Part shown: piece after piece, positions 44,227 to 53,007 of the stretch
How the letters are laid out: each line of letters opens with the position of its first letter
How positions within the stretch are numbered: position 1 is the stretch's first letter
Origin: RPQJ01 sp963731105
GTDB taxonomy: Bacteria > Pseudomonadota > Gammaproteobacteria > Steroidobacterales > Steroidobacteraceae
Reading direction: 5' to 3'
Assembly: GCA_963731105.1 (NCBI GenBank)
Contig: CAVSUM010000010.1
Coordinates: 62,001 to 126,000 of the forward strand
Length of the DNA: 64,000 nucleotides
Notes under the pieces: model-generated
Told to the model about the DNA's origin: nothing
Seen by the model: the letters and a program-made list of their open reading frames with translations, nothing else
The model's database searches: none
Program-made: the position numbers and the translations under genes

Positions 44227-44580
44227 TTGCCCGAGCGGTGCCACCGCTATCACCAGTTCAGCGACCGGCCGACCGCCCAGCAGATGCTCGTCCACCACCC
44301 GGTCCAAGTTCGCGGGTGTGCAGTCGCGGTACCAGATGCCCTCTGGATAGACCACGGCGATCGGGCCCGAGGTGCAGACGCGCAGGCAATCGGCCTTGGT
44401 GCGCAACACGCCGCCTGCAGTGTCCTGCAGGCCCGCCTCGCGCAGGCGTCGCTTGAGGTGCTCCCAGCTGGCGAGCCCCTGCTCCACCGGCGCGCACTTG
44501 CCGCCGACGCACAGGAACACGTGGCGCGACTGGGCGCCGAGCCGGAGCTTGGCGACGGCGGCCGGGAGGGGATCAGGCAC
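44212..44580 (-). CDS. Thioredoxin-like [2Fe-2S] ferredoxin
   Basis: A 122-residue protein of the thioredoxin-like 2Fe-2S ferredoxin type. HVFLCVGGKCAP has the first Cys pair and RTKADCLRVCTSGPIAVVYPEGIWY the second, the standard four-ligand pattern of this family. The length is normal. It is probably an electron-transfer or sensor protein. It lies six bases after the PII gene on the same strand, so it may be co-transcribed with it under nitrogen control. No redox partner is adjacent; a ferredoxin reductase is encoded at 46602. Confidence 0.85.
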   Translation of the reverse strand: MPDPLPAAVAKLRLGAQSRHVFLCVGGKCAPVEQGLASWEHLKRRLREAGLQDTAGGVLRTKADCLRVCTSGPIAVVYPEGIWYRDCTPANLDRVVDEHLLGGRPVAELVIAVAPLGQGGND

Positions 44581-44586
44581 GCGGCG

Positions 44587-44925
44587 TCAGAGCGCCTGGT
44601 CGTCCGCCTCGCCGGTGCGGATGCGGATGGCGCGCTCCAGGTCGGAGACGAAGATCTTGCCGTCGCCCACCTTGCCGGTGCGCGCGGCGGCGACGATGGC
44701 CTCGATCACCTGGTCGACCAGGGCGTCCTTGACCGCGACCTCGATGCGGGTCTTCGGCACGAAATCGACGACGTACTCGGCGCCGCGGTACAGCTCGGTG
44801 TGCCCGCGCTGGCGGCCGAAGCCCTTGACCTCCGTCACCGTCATGCCGGAGACGCCGAGCTCCGACAGGGCGGCGCGCACGTCGTCCAGCTTGAAGGGTT
44901 TGATGATGGCGCTGATCAGCTTCAT
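44587..44925 (-). CDS. glnK: Nitrogen regulatory PII protein (GlnK/GlnB)
   Basis: A 112-residue PII protein from an ATG at 44925. The start (KLISAIIKPFKLDDVRAAL) and the T-loop (HTELYRGAEYVVDFVPKTR) with Tyr46 and Tyr51 are intact; Tyr51 is the uridylylation site in enterics. VGDGKIFV and DLERAIRIRTGE are the B- and C-loop regions. A sigma-54-like promoter about 60 bases upstream fits nitrogen control and favours glnK over glnB, although amtB, the usual partner, is not here. It is followed by a ferredoxin gene. Confidence 0.9.
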   Translation of the reverse strand: MKLISAIIKPFKLDDVRAALSELGVSGMTVTEVKGFGRQRGHTELYRGAEYVVDFVPKTRIEVAVKDALVDQVIEAIVAAARTGKVGDGKIFVSDLERAIRIRTGEADDQAL

Positions 44926-44982
44926 AAGGCTCTGGCTCCTCGAGTCGTCGTCGTTGTGCGGCGGAGATGGCTCCAGCCAATA

Positions 44983-44998
44983 TGCAGAAACCGTGCCG
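44983..44998 (-). promoter_or_regulatory. Sigma-54-type promoter for the PII gene
   Basis: On the minus strand the sequence is CGGCACGGTTTCTGCA: GG and GC spaced by exactly ten bases, matching the -24/-12 consensus TGGCACG-N4-TTGCW at 14 of 16 positions. The implied start site is about 44972, leaving a leader of about 47 bases before the ATG. NtrC-type binding sites were not located. Confidence 0.6.
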
Positions 44999-45121
44999 AC
45001 TCCGGTCGGCGGCGAGAATAAAAGCGCGACGCCCGCGCGCCGCACCAGCATGGAGCGCCGTGCCGGTCGTCCTGCGCGTCCGTGGTGCGCGTCGGCAACG
45101 CTGGCGGCTTCGCCCCGGCAA

Positions 45122-46576
45122 CTAGACCAGCCAGGGCAGCGTCACGGCCGACACCGCGATAATGACACCCCAGCCGAGGATATTCACCCACAGTCCGGCG
45201 CGCAGCATGTCGCGCCCCAGGACCCGACCCGATCCGTAGACGATGGCGTTGGGGGCCGTGCCGACCGGCAGCATGAAGGCACAGGACGCCGCCATGGCGG
45301 CAGGAGCCAGCAACTGCAGCACGGGCTGGCCGGTGGCGGTTGCCAGCGCAGCCAGAATCGGCATGAAGGTCGCGGCGGTGGCGACGTTGCTGGTCAGTTC
45401 GGTCCACAGGATCACCACCAGCACCACCACTGCGGTGACCCCGAGCGACGGCCAGCCGGCGGTCACCGCCAGCAGGTCACCGATGTGGCGGGACAGTCCG
45501 CTGTCCTGGATCAGGGCGGCGAGCGCGAGTCCGCCGCCGAACAGGAACAGCGTTTCCCACGGGACGCGCCGGAAATCCTCACCGTGCAGCAGCATGCCGC
45601 CGCCCGGCACGCCGGACGGCACCAGGAACAGCGTCAGTCCAGCCAGCATGGCAATGCCCATGTCGCTGAGCGCGCCGAGCCCGGGCACGGACTTCAGCCA
45701 CGGCGAGGCAACCCAGGCGACGGCCGCCGCCACGCCGATCACCGCGACACGACGCTCCGGCACGCTCATCGGCCCGAGCGCGCGTAGTTCGTCGCGCACC
45801 AGTTCCCGGGCCCCGGCGATGTCGGGCAACCTGAACGGATGGCTGACGGCCACCAGCACCCACCAAGCGCCCACCAGCATCAGCAGCGAGCACGGCACGC
45901 CGAACACCAGCCACTCGGCGAAACTCGGCCGCACCCCGTAGGTCTGCTCCATGAACGCGACGGCCAGCGCGTTGGTCGGCGTGCCGATCAGCGTGGCGAG
46001 GCCGCCGATCGTGGCCGAATACGCCACGGCAAGCAGGATCGCGACCGAGAAGTTGCGCCGCTCGCCGGCCGCCTGTCCCGGATCCGGCGCGACCAAAGCC
46101 GCGATGGACACCGCCACCGGCAGCATCATCAAGGTGGTCGAGGTATTCGAGACCCACATGCTGACGAACGCGGTGGCCGACATCACCCCGAGCACCAGGC
46201 GACGGGCGCTCGCGCCCGAGCGCATAACGACGAAGTACGCAATGCGCCGGTGCAGCTGCCAGCGCTCGAGCGCCAGCGCGAGCAGGCAGCCGCCTAGGAT
46301 CAGGAAAATGGTCGAGCTGCCGTAGCCATGCCCGGCCCGTTCCACGGGCACGATGCCGAGCAGCGGTCCCGCCGCGAGGGGCAGCATCGCCGTGGCCGGG
46401 ATCGGCAGGGCCTCGGTCGACCACCACACGGCCATCAGGGCGGCGAGCGCCGCGGCGCGCCAAGCCGTCGGCGCGAATCCCTCGGGCGCTGGCAACAGCA
46501 GCAGCAGCGCGAACAGGCCGAGGCCCAGCCAGAGGCCGATGCGCTGCGCCGGGGTTCGGGGGTGGAGTGCGGACAT
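45122..46576 (-). CDS. DASS-family (SLC13) sodium:dicarboxylate or sulfate symporter
   Basis: A 484-residue transporter with about eleven hydrophobic segments. The two conserved SNT-type sites are MWVSNTSTTLMMLPV and TELTSNVATAATFMPI, which bind sodium and substrate carboxylates in VcINDY-type carriers. LPIPATAMLPLAAGP is also typical. The ATG at 46576 gives a short cytosolic N-tail (longer in-frame starts exist up to 46621). It probably imports C4-dicarboxylates or a similar anion; the substrate is inferred from the family only. It is divergent from the ferredoxin reductase gene with 25 bases between starts. Confidence 0.88.
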   Translation of the reverse strand: MSALHPRTPAQRIGLWLGLGLFALLLLLPAPEGFAPTAWRAAALAALMAVWWSTEALPIPATAMLPLAAGPLLGIVPVERAGHGYGSSTIFLILGGCLLALALERWQLHRRIAYFVVMRSGASARRLVLGVMSATAFVSMWVSNTSTTLMMLPVAVSIAALVAPDPGQAAGERRNFSVAILLAVAYSATIGGLATLIGTPTNALAVAFMEQTYGVRPSFAEWLVFGVPCSLLMLVGAWWVLVAVSHPFRLPDIAGARELVRDELRALGPMSVPERRVAVIGVAAAVAWVASPWLKSVPGLGALSDMGIAMLAGLTLFLVPSGVPGGGMLLHGEDFRRVPWETLFLFGGGLALAALIQDSGLSRHIGDLLAVTAGWPSLGVTAVVVLVVILWTELTSNVATAATFMPILAALATATGQPVLQLLAPAAMAASCAFMLPVGTAPNAIVYGSGRVLGRDMLRAGLWVNILGWGVIIAVSAVTLPWLV

Positions 46577-46601
46577 GGGGCCGTATATAAAGAGTACCGC
46601 A

Positions 46602-47810
46602 ATGGCACAGTCGGTCGTCATCGTCGGGGCGGGTCATGCGGCCGTGCAGGCCGTCGACACCCTGCGTCGCGAGGGTCACACCGGGCCGATCGTGCTGGTG
46701 GGCGACGAGCCGTACCTGCCGTACAACCGGCCGCCCCTGTCCAAGAAGTACCTGGCGGGCGAGCTCGAGCGCGAGCGGCTGTGGCTGCGCAGCAGCCAGT
46801 TCTACCAGCAGCACCGTGTGGACGTGCGCCTCGGGGTCCGGGTCACGGCCATCGACCGCGCCTCGCAACGCCTGCGGCTCGGCGACGGCAGCGAGCTCAC
46901 CTACGACAAGCTGCTGCTGTGCGTCGGCAGCCAGCCGCGGCGGCTCGAGGTCCCGGGGCACGACCTGCCCGGCATCAACTGCCTGCGCACCATCGCCGAC
47001 GTCGACGCGATCCGGGCCGACGTCACGGCGGCGCGCCGCCTGGTGGTGGTCGGTGGCGGCTACATCGGCCTCGAGGCGGCCGCCTGCGCGCGCCACCTCG
47101 GCCTCGAAGCGACTGTGCTCGAGATGGCGGATCGCCCCATGGCGCGCGTCGTCGCGCCCGAGGTGTCGGCGTTTTACATCGCGCGCCACGAGCGCGAGGG
47201 GGTGCGCATCGTCTGCAACGCGACCGTGTCGGCCTTCGCCGGCCACGACCGGGTCGCCGCCGTGCGCTGCGGTGAGCAGGAATACCCGGCCGACCTGGTG
47301 ATCGTCGGCGTCGGCATCCTGCCGGACGTCACGCTGGCCGCGGCGGCGGGCCTGCGCTGCGACAACGGCGTGTGGGTGGACGAGCAGTGCCGCACCTCCG
47401 ACCCGAACGTATACGCCGCGGGCGACTGCACCAACCACCCGAGCGTGCGCTACGGACGCCGCGTGCGGCTCGAGTCGGTGGACAATGCCGTCGAGCAGGC
47501 GAAGACCGCCGCGCTCAACATCTGCGGCAAGCCGGCGCGCCACGAGCACGTGCCGTGGTTCTGGTCGGACCAGTACGACGTCAAGCTGCAGATTGCCGGG
47601 CTCGCGGAGGGCTACGACAGCACCGTGCTGCGCGGTGACCCGGCGAGCGGCAGTTTCGCGCTCTACTACTTCGGCGGCGGCGACCTGCTCGCGGTCGACG
47701 CGATCAACAGCATGCGCGACTTCATGAACGGCAAGCGGTGGCTGGCGGAGCGCAAGCGCCCCGACCCGCGGCTGCTCGCCGACGTTTCGGTGGACCTGAA
47801 GACGATCTGA
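46602..47810 (+). CDS. FAD-dependent ferredoxin/rubredoxin-type reductase
   Basis: A 402-residue reductase from an ATG at 46602. SVVIVGAGHAAVQAVDTLR is the N-terminal FAD GxGxxA site. PYNRPPLSKKYL is family-typical. VVVGGGYIGLEAAACAR is the NAD(P) site, and DPNVYAAGDCTNHP is the second FAD motif. A C-terminal reductase domain (ESVDNAVEQAKTAALNICG, PWFWSDQYDVKLQIAG) completes the putidaredoxin-reductase-like type. It should reduce a 2Fe-2S ferredoxin of a monooxygenase; no P450 or oxygenase gene is in the window. The PHA-synthase gene follows after ten bases. Confidence 0.9.
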   Translation: MAQSVVIVGAGHAAVQAVDTLRREGHTGPIVLVGDEPYLPYNRPPLSKKYLAGELERERLWLRSSQFYQQHRVDVRLGVRVTAIDRASQRLRLGDGSELTYDKLLLCVGSQPRRLEVPGHDLPGINCLRTIADVDAIRADVTAARRLVVVGGGYIGLEAAACARHLGLEATVLEMADRPMARVVAPEVSAFYIARHEREGVRIVCNATVSAFAGHDRVAAVRCGEQEYPADLVIVGVGILPDVTLAAAAGLRCDNGVWVDEQCRTSDPNVYAAGDCTNHPSVRYGRRVRLESVDNAVEQAKTAALNICGKPARHEHVPWFWSDQYDVKLQIAGLAEGYDSTVLRGDPASGSFALYYFGGGDLLAVDAINSMRDFMNGKRWLAERKRPDPRLLADVSVDLKTI

Positions 47811-47820
47811 GGCATCTCCC

Positions 47821-49571
47821 ATGGCCGACCCGGCACGCAGGCGCGGCACCACGCCCGCCACCGACGACGTTTCGCGGCACTTCCTCGCCACGCTCGCGCA
47901 GTGGACCGGCGGGTTGTCGCCGCAGGCCTTCGGCGGCGCGTGGCTCAACGTGCTGGCACGGCTCGCCACGGCGCCCGGCCGGCAGGCCGCGCTGGCGCGC
48001 TCGGCACTCGCCAAGTCACTGGCGCTGGCGCAGTTCTCGGGCGCCGCGCTCAAGGGCGAGCCGCCGCGCGCCGCGGGCACGCCGTACGCGAACCGTTTCG
48101 CTGACCCGGCGTGGGCGAAGTTCCCGTTCAACCTGATGGCGCAGTCGTTCCTGTCCGCGTCGGAGTGGGCACGCGAGGCGCTGCAGAACGTGCCGGGTGC
48201 CGACCCGGCGGCCGAGAACATCGTGGGCTTCACGGTGCGCGAGGGCCTCGAACTCGTCGCGCCGGACAACTACCTGCCGACCAACCCGCAGCTCATCCGG
48301 CAGACCGTCGACGAGAACGGCCGCAACCTCGTGCGCGGCCTCAAGCACCTCGCCGAGGACGTCGCGCGCACCTACAAGGGCCTCGGCCCGGTGGGCGTCG
48401 AGAACTACGAGGTCGGCCGGGACGTGGCGGCCACGCCGGGCAAGGTGATCCTGCGCAACGAGCTGATGGAACTGATCCAGTACTCGCCGCAGACCGACGA
48501 CGGTGTACGCCGAGCCGGTGCTGATCGTGCCGGCGTGGATCATGAAGTACTACATCCTCGACCTGTCGGCGAAGAACTCGCTGGTGAACTACCTCACCGG
48601 CCTCGGCCACACGGTGTTCATGATCTCGTGGAAGAACCCCACGGCCGAGGACCGCAACGTCGCGATGGACGACTACCTGACGCTCGGCGTGCGCGCGGCG
48701 CTCGACGCGGTCGGCAAGGTGGTGCCGAAGCGCAAGGTGCACGCCGTCGGCTACTGCATCGGCGGCACGCTACTCGCGATCGCCGCGGCGGAGCTGGCCG
48801 CGCGGGACGACGAGCGCCTCGCCACCGTGACGATGTTCGCCGCGCAGACCGACTTCAGCGAGCCGGGGGAGCTCGTCGATCTTCATCAGCCCGGCGCAGC
48901 TCGCGATGCTCGAGGCGCTGATGTGGAAGGAAGGCGTGCTGGAGAGCCGGCAGATGGGCGGCGCGTTCCAGCTGCTGCGCACCTACGACCTGCTGTGGGC
49001 GCCGTCGATCGCCACCTACCTCAAGGGCGAGCGCATGGGCGTCAACGACCTGATGTCGTGGAACGCCGACGGCACGCGCATGGCGTACCGCATGCACACC
49101 GACTACCTGCACCAGCTGTACCTGAACAACGACCTCGCCGAGGGCCGCTACGTGGCGAACGGCGAACAGCTGAGCCTGTCGGACATCAGCGTGCCGATGT
49201 TCGTCGTGGGCACCGAGACGGACCACGTCGCACCGTGGCGCTCGGTGTACAAGGTGGGCAAGCTGGTGCGCTCGGCCGACTACACCTTCTGCCTGACGAG
49301 CGGCGGGCACAACGCCGGCATCATCAGCGGCCCGCAGCACCCGAAGCGCCGCCACCGCGTGCATACGTCGAAGTCGGGCGCTCGACTGCTGACGCCGGAG
49401 CGGTACCTCGAGAAGGTCGAGCCGACGCCGGGCTCGTGGTGGCCCACCTGGGCGAAGTGGCTCGAGGAACGCTCGAGCTCGCGCAAGGTGGCGCCGCCGG
49501 CGATGGGCGCGCCGAAGCAGGGACTCAAGCCGCTCGGCGCGGCGCCCGGCGAGTACGTGCGGATGAAGTGA
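47821..49571 (+). pseudogene. phaC: Polyhydroxyalkanoate synthase, broken by two frameshifts
   Basis: A class I PHA synthase of about 580 residues polymerises hydroxyacyl-CoA into storage polymer. The N-terminal part (VREGLELVAPDNYLPTNPQL) reads to about 48502. The frame then changes to VYAEPVLIVPAWIMKYYILD and HAVGYCIGGTLLA, the GxCxG lipase-like box with the catalytic Cys. After SEPGE, at the five-G run 48865-48869, it changes again to SIFISPAQLAMLE, then VPMFVVGTETDHVAPW (Asp) and SGGHNAGII (His). The catalytic triad Cys-Asp-His is complete across frames, so sequencing indels are likely. No phaA/B is adjacent. Confidence 0.8.
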
Positions 49572-49618
49572 GGGCCAGGACCCGGACCCTCACCCTGCCC
49601 TCTCCCGCCCTTCGGGCA

Positions 49619-49643
49619 CCCTCTCCCGCAAGGCGGGAGAGGG
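49619..49643. terminator. Short perfect hairpin between convergent genes
   Basis: CCCTCTCCCGC (49619-49629), loop AAG, GCGGGAGAGGG (49633-49643): an 11-base perfect stem with a 3-base loop, in a longer purine/pyrimidine-biased stretch (49586-49656). It sits between the converging phaC and GGDEF/EAL genes and may serve both as a terminator, though no T run follows. The CCCTCTCCC...GGGAGAGGG pattern is also a common proteobacterial repeat. Confidence 0.45.
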
Positions 49644-49659
49644 TAGGGAGAGGGGAATC

Positions 49660-51749
49660 TCAGCCGGCGAGCAGGTCGCCGACATCGACCGCGGCAAGCT
49701 CCTCGATCGGCCGTGGCGCGCCGACGCAGAAGCCCTGCGCGTAGTCGACGCCGATCTCGCCGAGCTTCTCGAGCACGTCCTCGTTCTCGACGGACTCGGC
49801 GATCACCCGCTTGCCCATGACGTGCCCGATGTCGGTGATCGAGCGCACCATCGCGTAGTCGACCTTGTCCTGCGAGATGTTGCCGACGAACATGCCGTCG
49901 ATCTTCAGGTAGTCGGCGCCGAGCGCCTTCAGGTAGGCGAACGACGACACGCCGCTGCCGAAGTCGTCGAGACTGATGGTGCAGCCGATGCGACGCAGGT
50001 CGGCGAACAGCTGGTTGGCCTGCGTCAGGTTGGCGATCGCCACCTTCTCCGGCACTTCGAAGCCGATGCGGCGCGGGTCGACGCCGGCCTCGCCGAGCGC
50101 GTTGCGGATGCTGGCCGCCATGGTCGGGTCGACCACCGAATCGCGCGACAGGTTGACGAAGAAACGCGACACGCGGGACATGGCCGCGAGCGTTCTCCTG
50201 CATCCACTTGAGCGCCGCGCCGATCACCCAGCGGTCGTAGCGTACCGACAGGTTGTAACGCTCCACGGTCGGCAGGAATGCGCCAGGCGGCACCGCACGG
50301 CCGCTGTCGTCGCGCATGCGCACCAGCAGCTCGTAGTGCGGCGGTTCGCGGCTGCCGAGCGCCAGCGCGTGGATCGGCTGCGCCTCGAGGAACAGGCGGT
50401 TGTCGGCCAGCGCGCGCTTGGCGCGGCCCACCCAGTCGGCGTCGGCGCGCTGGCGAGCCACGGTGGCAGCGTCCTCCTGGTACACGACGACGCGGTTGCG
50501 GCCGCCGTCCTTGGCCGCGTAGCACGCGGTGTCGGCGGCGCTCATCACCTGCGCGAGGCGCTTGAAGTTCGAGTTCACCACCACGACGCCGATGCTGACG
50601 CCGAGGCCGAAGACGTGCGCGCCCCACACGAACTGGAAGCTCGACACGGCCTTGAGCACGTTGTGCGCGACCTGCAGCGCGTCGTTCGGGCCGCAGTTCT
50701 GCAGCAGCACGCAGAACTCGTCGCCGCCGAGGCGGGCAACGACGTCGGCCGAGCCGCACCCGCGACCGCAGCACCTGGCCGAGCTGGCGCAGCAGCTCGT
50801 CGCCGGCGACGTGGCCGCAGGTGTCGTTGACCACCTTGAATCGGTCGAGGTCCATGAACAGCACGGCGTGGGCGCGCCGGTGGCGTGCGACAACTCGAGC
50901 GCGTGCTGCAGCCGCGTCTCGAACTCGCGGCGGTTCTTCAGGCCGGTGAGCGGATCGTGGCTGGCGTCGTGGGTCAGCTGCTCGGAGAGGGCGTGGGCCG
51001 CCGTGATGTCGGTCAGCGTGCCCTCGTAGAACAGCACGCGGTCGTCGGCGTCGCGCACCGCGCGCGAGTTCTCCAGCACCACGAGCTTGCTGCCGTCCTT
51101 GCGCTTCAGCAGCAGCTCGGCGTTGCGCACCTCGCCGTGCTCGGCCATCGACTTGCACCCACTGGTCGCGGTGGTCGGGCTCGGCGTAGACGTCGCGCGC
51201 CACGTCGACCGCGAGCAGCTCGTCCTCGCTGTCGTAGCCGAGCATGCGCACCAGCGCCGGGTTGGCCGCCATGAACTTGCCGTCCACGGTGGTCTGGAAC
51301 ACGCCGGCGGTGACGTTCTGGAACAGCTCGCGGTAGCGCTGCTCGGAGGCCTTGAGCGCCTTGAGCGTGTGGGTGCGCTCGGTCGCGTAGCGCAGCACCT
51401 TGTCCACCAGCTGCGCCGTGACCTGACCCTTGGTGAGGAAGTCGAGCGCGCCGCGCTCCACGACCTGCTTGCCGAGGTCCTCGTCCTGCTCGGCGACCAG
51501 CACGATCACCGGGATGGTGGTGGCCTTCGGCTGCAGGCGCAGGAAGGTGGTGGCGCCGAGGCTGTCCGGCAGGTTGAGGTCCAGCAGGATCGCGTCCACC
51601 CGCCCGCTGCGCACGGCCGCGAGGGCGTCGGCCAGGGTGCCGACGGTCTCCATGCGGTACGGCTGGCCGCGGATGGCGTCGAATGCCGCGCCGACGGCCG
51701 CGTGGTCGTCGGGCTCGGCGCTGACGAGCAGGACGTTGGTATGGCTCAT
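49660..51749 (-). pseudogene. Receiver-PAS-GGDEF-EAL regulator, broken by four frameshifts
   Basis: Starts at an ATG at 51749. The receiver domain (NVLLVSAEPDDHAA, ILLDLNLPDS, LTKGQ) is followed by PAS (SEQRYRELFQNVTAGVFQTT). The frame changes at about 51155, 50877, 50755 and 50187. Joined parts give a GGDEF domain with VVARLGGDEFCVLLQ (active-site motif intact) and an EAL domain (HYELLVRMRDDSGR in place of EAL, DDFGSGVSSFAYLKALG, DYLKIDGMFVG). It probably makes and/or hydrolyses cyclic di-GMP under phosphorelay control. As the ELL and DDFG motifs are near-standard, phosphodiesterase activity is possible. The four shifts lie between intact segments. Confidence 0.8.
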
Positions 51750-51837
51750 TTGCCGCCGAGTATAGGACCGGCGGCGGGCCGGAAATGTGAGATGCGGATC
51801 GGTCGCAGCCGGCCGACTGTGCGGCAGTTCACAACCT

Positions 51838-52788
51838 TCAGAACGGCAGCTTCTCGGCAAAATCCGCCGGCTTGACCACCAGCACGTCGCAGCCGATGCG
51901 GTCCAGGACTCGCTCGGCGGTGCTGCCGAGGAACACCTCCTGCAGGCGGCCGCGCGACACGGCACCCATCACCAGCAGGGCCGCGCCCAGGCTGTCCGCG
52001 AGGCGCGGCAGCACCTCGTTGGCGGCACCCTGCTCGAGGTGCACCCGGGACGGGTCGACCGGGTGGGAGCCTACGATCCCGCCCAGCACCCCCGCGATGC
52101 GCTGCCGCTCGGTTTCGACGATCTCCGCAGCGGTGATGCCGCTCACCATCGGCATGCCGGCCATGTTGGTGGTCGCCGCCAGCAGTGCCGCCGGGAAGAA
52201 CGCATGCACCGCGTGCAGCTCGCCGCCCATGCGGGCCGCGACCAGCTCGGACCACTCCAGGATGTCGTGGTCGAGGGCCGCCGGCTTGTCGCCGAGGTGC
52301 CCTGGGTCCAGGGCCGCCAGGATCCGCGGCGTGTCCGGCCAGTCGCCCGGCTTGGCGAGCAGCAGCGGCGCCGGGCAGGTGCGGATCAGGCTCCAGTCGG
52401 TGTTGGTGAACAGCGTGCGCCGCAGCGCGGTGTGGTAGTGGGTGTCCTTCACCACGAGATCGGGGGACGTTTCCTCCACCCGGCGCAGGATACCCCGGTA
52501 GGTGGGGTTGTCCCAATGCACATGCGTCTCAACTGCAAGGCCCTCGGCGCGCAGTTCCTCCGCCGCCTCCTCGAGGTACTCGAGGCGCTCGCTGACGAAC
52601 TCGTCGCGCAGCAGGCGCAGCTTGTCGGTGTCGAAGAACGGCTGCCCGGAGAGCGACGGGTCGTAGTCGCAGATGAACAGCTCCAGCGTGGCCTCGCAAC
52701 GGCGGGCGAGCGTGGCGGCCTTGGCGAGCGCCGGCTGGGTCTCGCTGGTCGGGTCGAGCACGGCGAGGATGCGGTCGAGGCGTTTCAT
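51838..52788 (-). CDS. uspE: Tandem universal stress protein (UspE-like)
   Basis: A 316-residue protein with two Usp domains. ILAVLDPTSETQPAL begins the first, with RTCPAPLLLAKPGD its end. ILAALDPGHLGDKPAALD begins the second, with MGAVSRGRLQEVFLGSTAERVLDRIGCDVLVVKP its ATP-binding-type tail (G-2x-G-9x-G-S pattern). The start at 52788 is set by GGAGGG eight bases upstream. Such proteins are commonly induced under low oxygen. It is divergent from ccoN with a 219-base shared intergenic region that contains a FixJ-like box, so joint oxygen control is likely. Confidence 0.9.
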   Translation of the reverse strand: MKRLDRILAVLDPTSETQPALAKAATLARRCEATLELFICDYDPSLSGQPFFDTDKLRLLRDEFVSERLEYLEEAAEELRAEGLAVETHVHWDNPTYRGILRRVEETSPDLVVKDTHYHTALRRTLFTNTDWSLIRTCPAPLLLAKPGDWPDTPRILAALDPGHLGDKPAALDHDILEWSELVAARMGGELHAVHAFFPAALLAATTNMAGMPMVSGITAAEIVETERQRIAGVLGGIVGSHPVDPSRVHLEQGAANEVLPRLADSLGAALLVMGAVSRGRLQEVFLGSTAERVLDRIGCDVLVVKPADFAEKLPF

Positions 52789-52874
52789 GGCGCGCCCTCC
52801 ATCCGACATTTCTAATATGTTGTCAATACTCTGCGCATCGCCGGCCGCGTCTGCAATTCGTGGATGCCGCCTGC

Positions 52875-52887
52875 GGAAAGTACTTAC
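52875..52887 (-). promoter_or_regulatory. FixJ-box-like sequence between uspE and ccoN
   Basis: Minus-strand GTAAGTACTTTCC resembles the rhizobial FixJ-binding element (GTAMGTAG, commonly followed by TTTCC, from memory), differing at one position of the core. It lies 87-99 bases upstream of the uspE ATG and about 120 bases upstream of ccoN. FixL and FixJ genes are in the same window. No TTGAT-N4-ATCAA (FNR/ANR/FixK) site was found in this intergenic region. The binding is inferred. Confidence 0.4.
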
Positions 52888-53007
52888 GTGCGCCGGCGTT
52901 CCGCGGACATGGCGCGCAGCACTTCATCCCTTAACATCTGCCCGGCTTGTGTGCTTCGCACACCGGGCGCAGGGACAGTTTCCAACCTCTCGAGGCGAGC
53001 AAGACAT

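Noticed and set aside
49586..49656. A small gene in the phaC to GGDEF gap
   Set aside because: The stretch is a simple C/T then G/A-biased inverted repeat with no plausible coding frame.
52789..53007. FNR/ANR/FixK box upstream of ccoN
   Set aside because: Only a TTGAC half-site was seen near 52830 on the minus strand; the second half does not match ATCAA.
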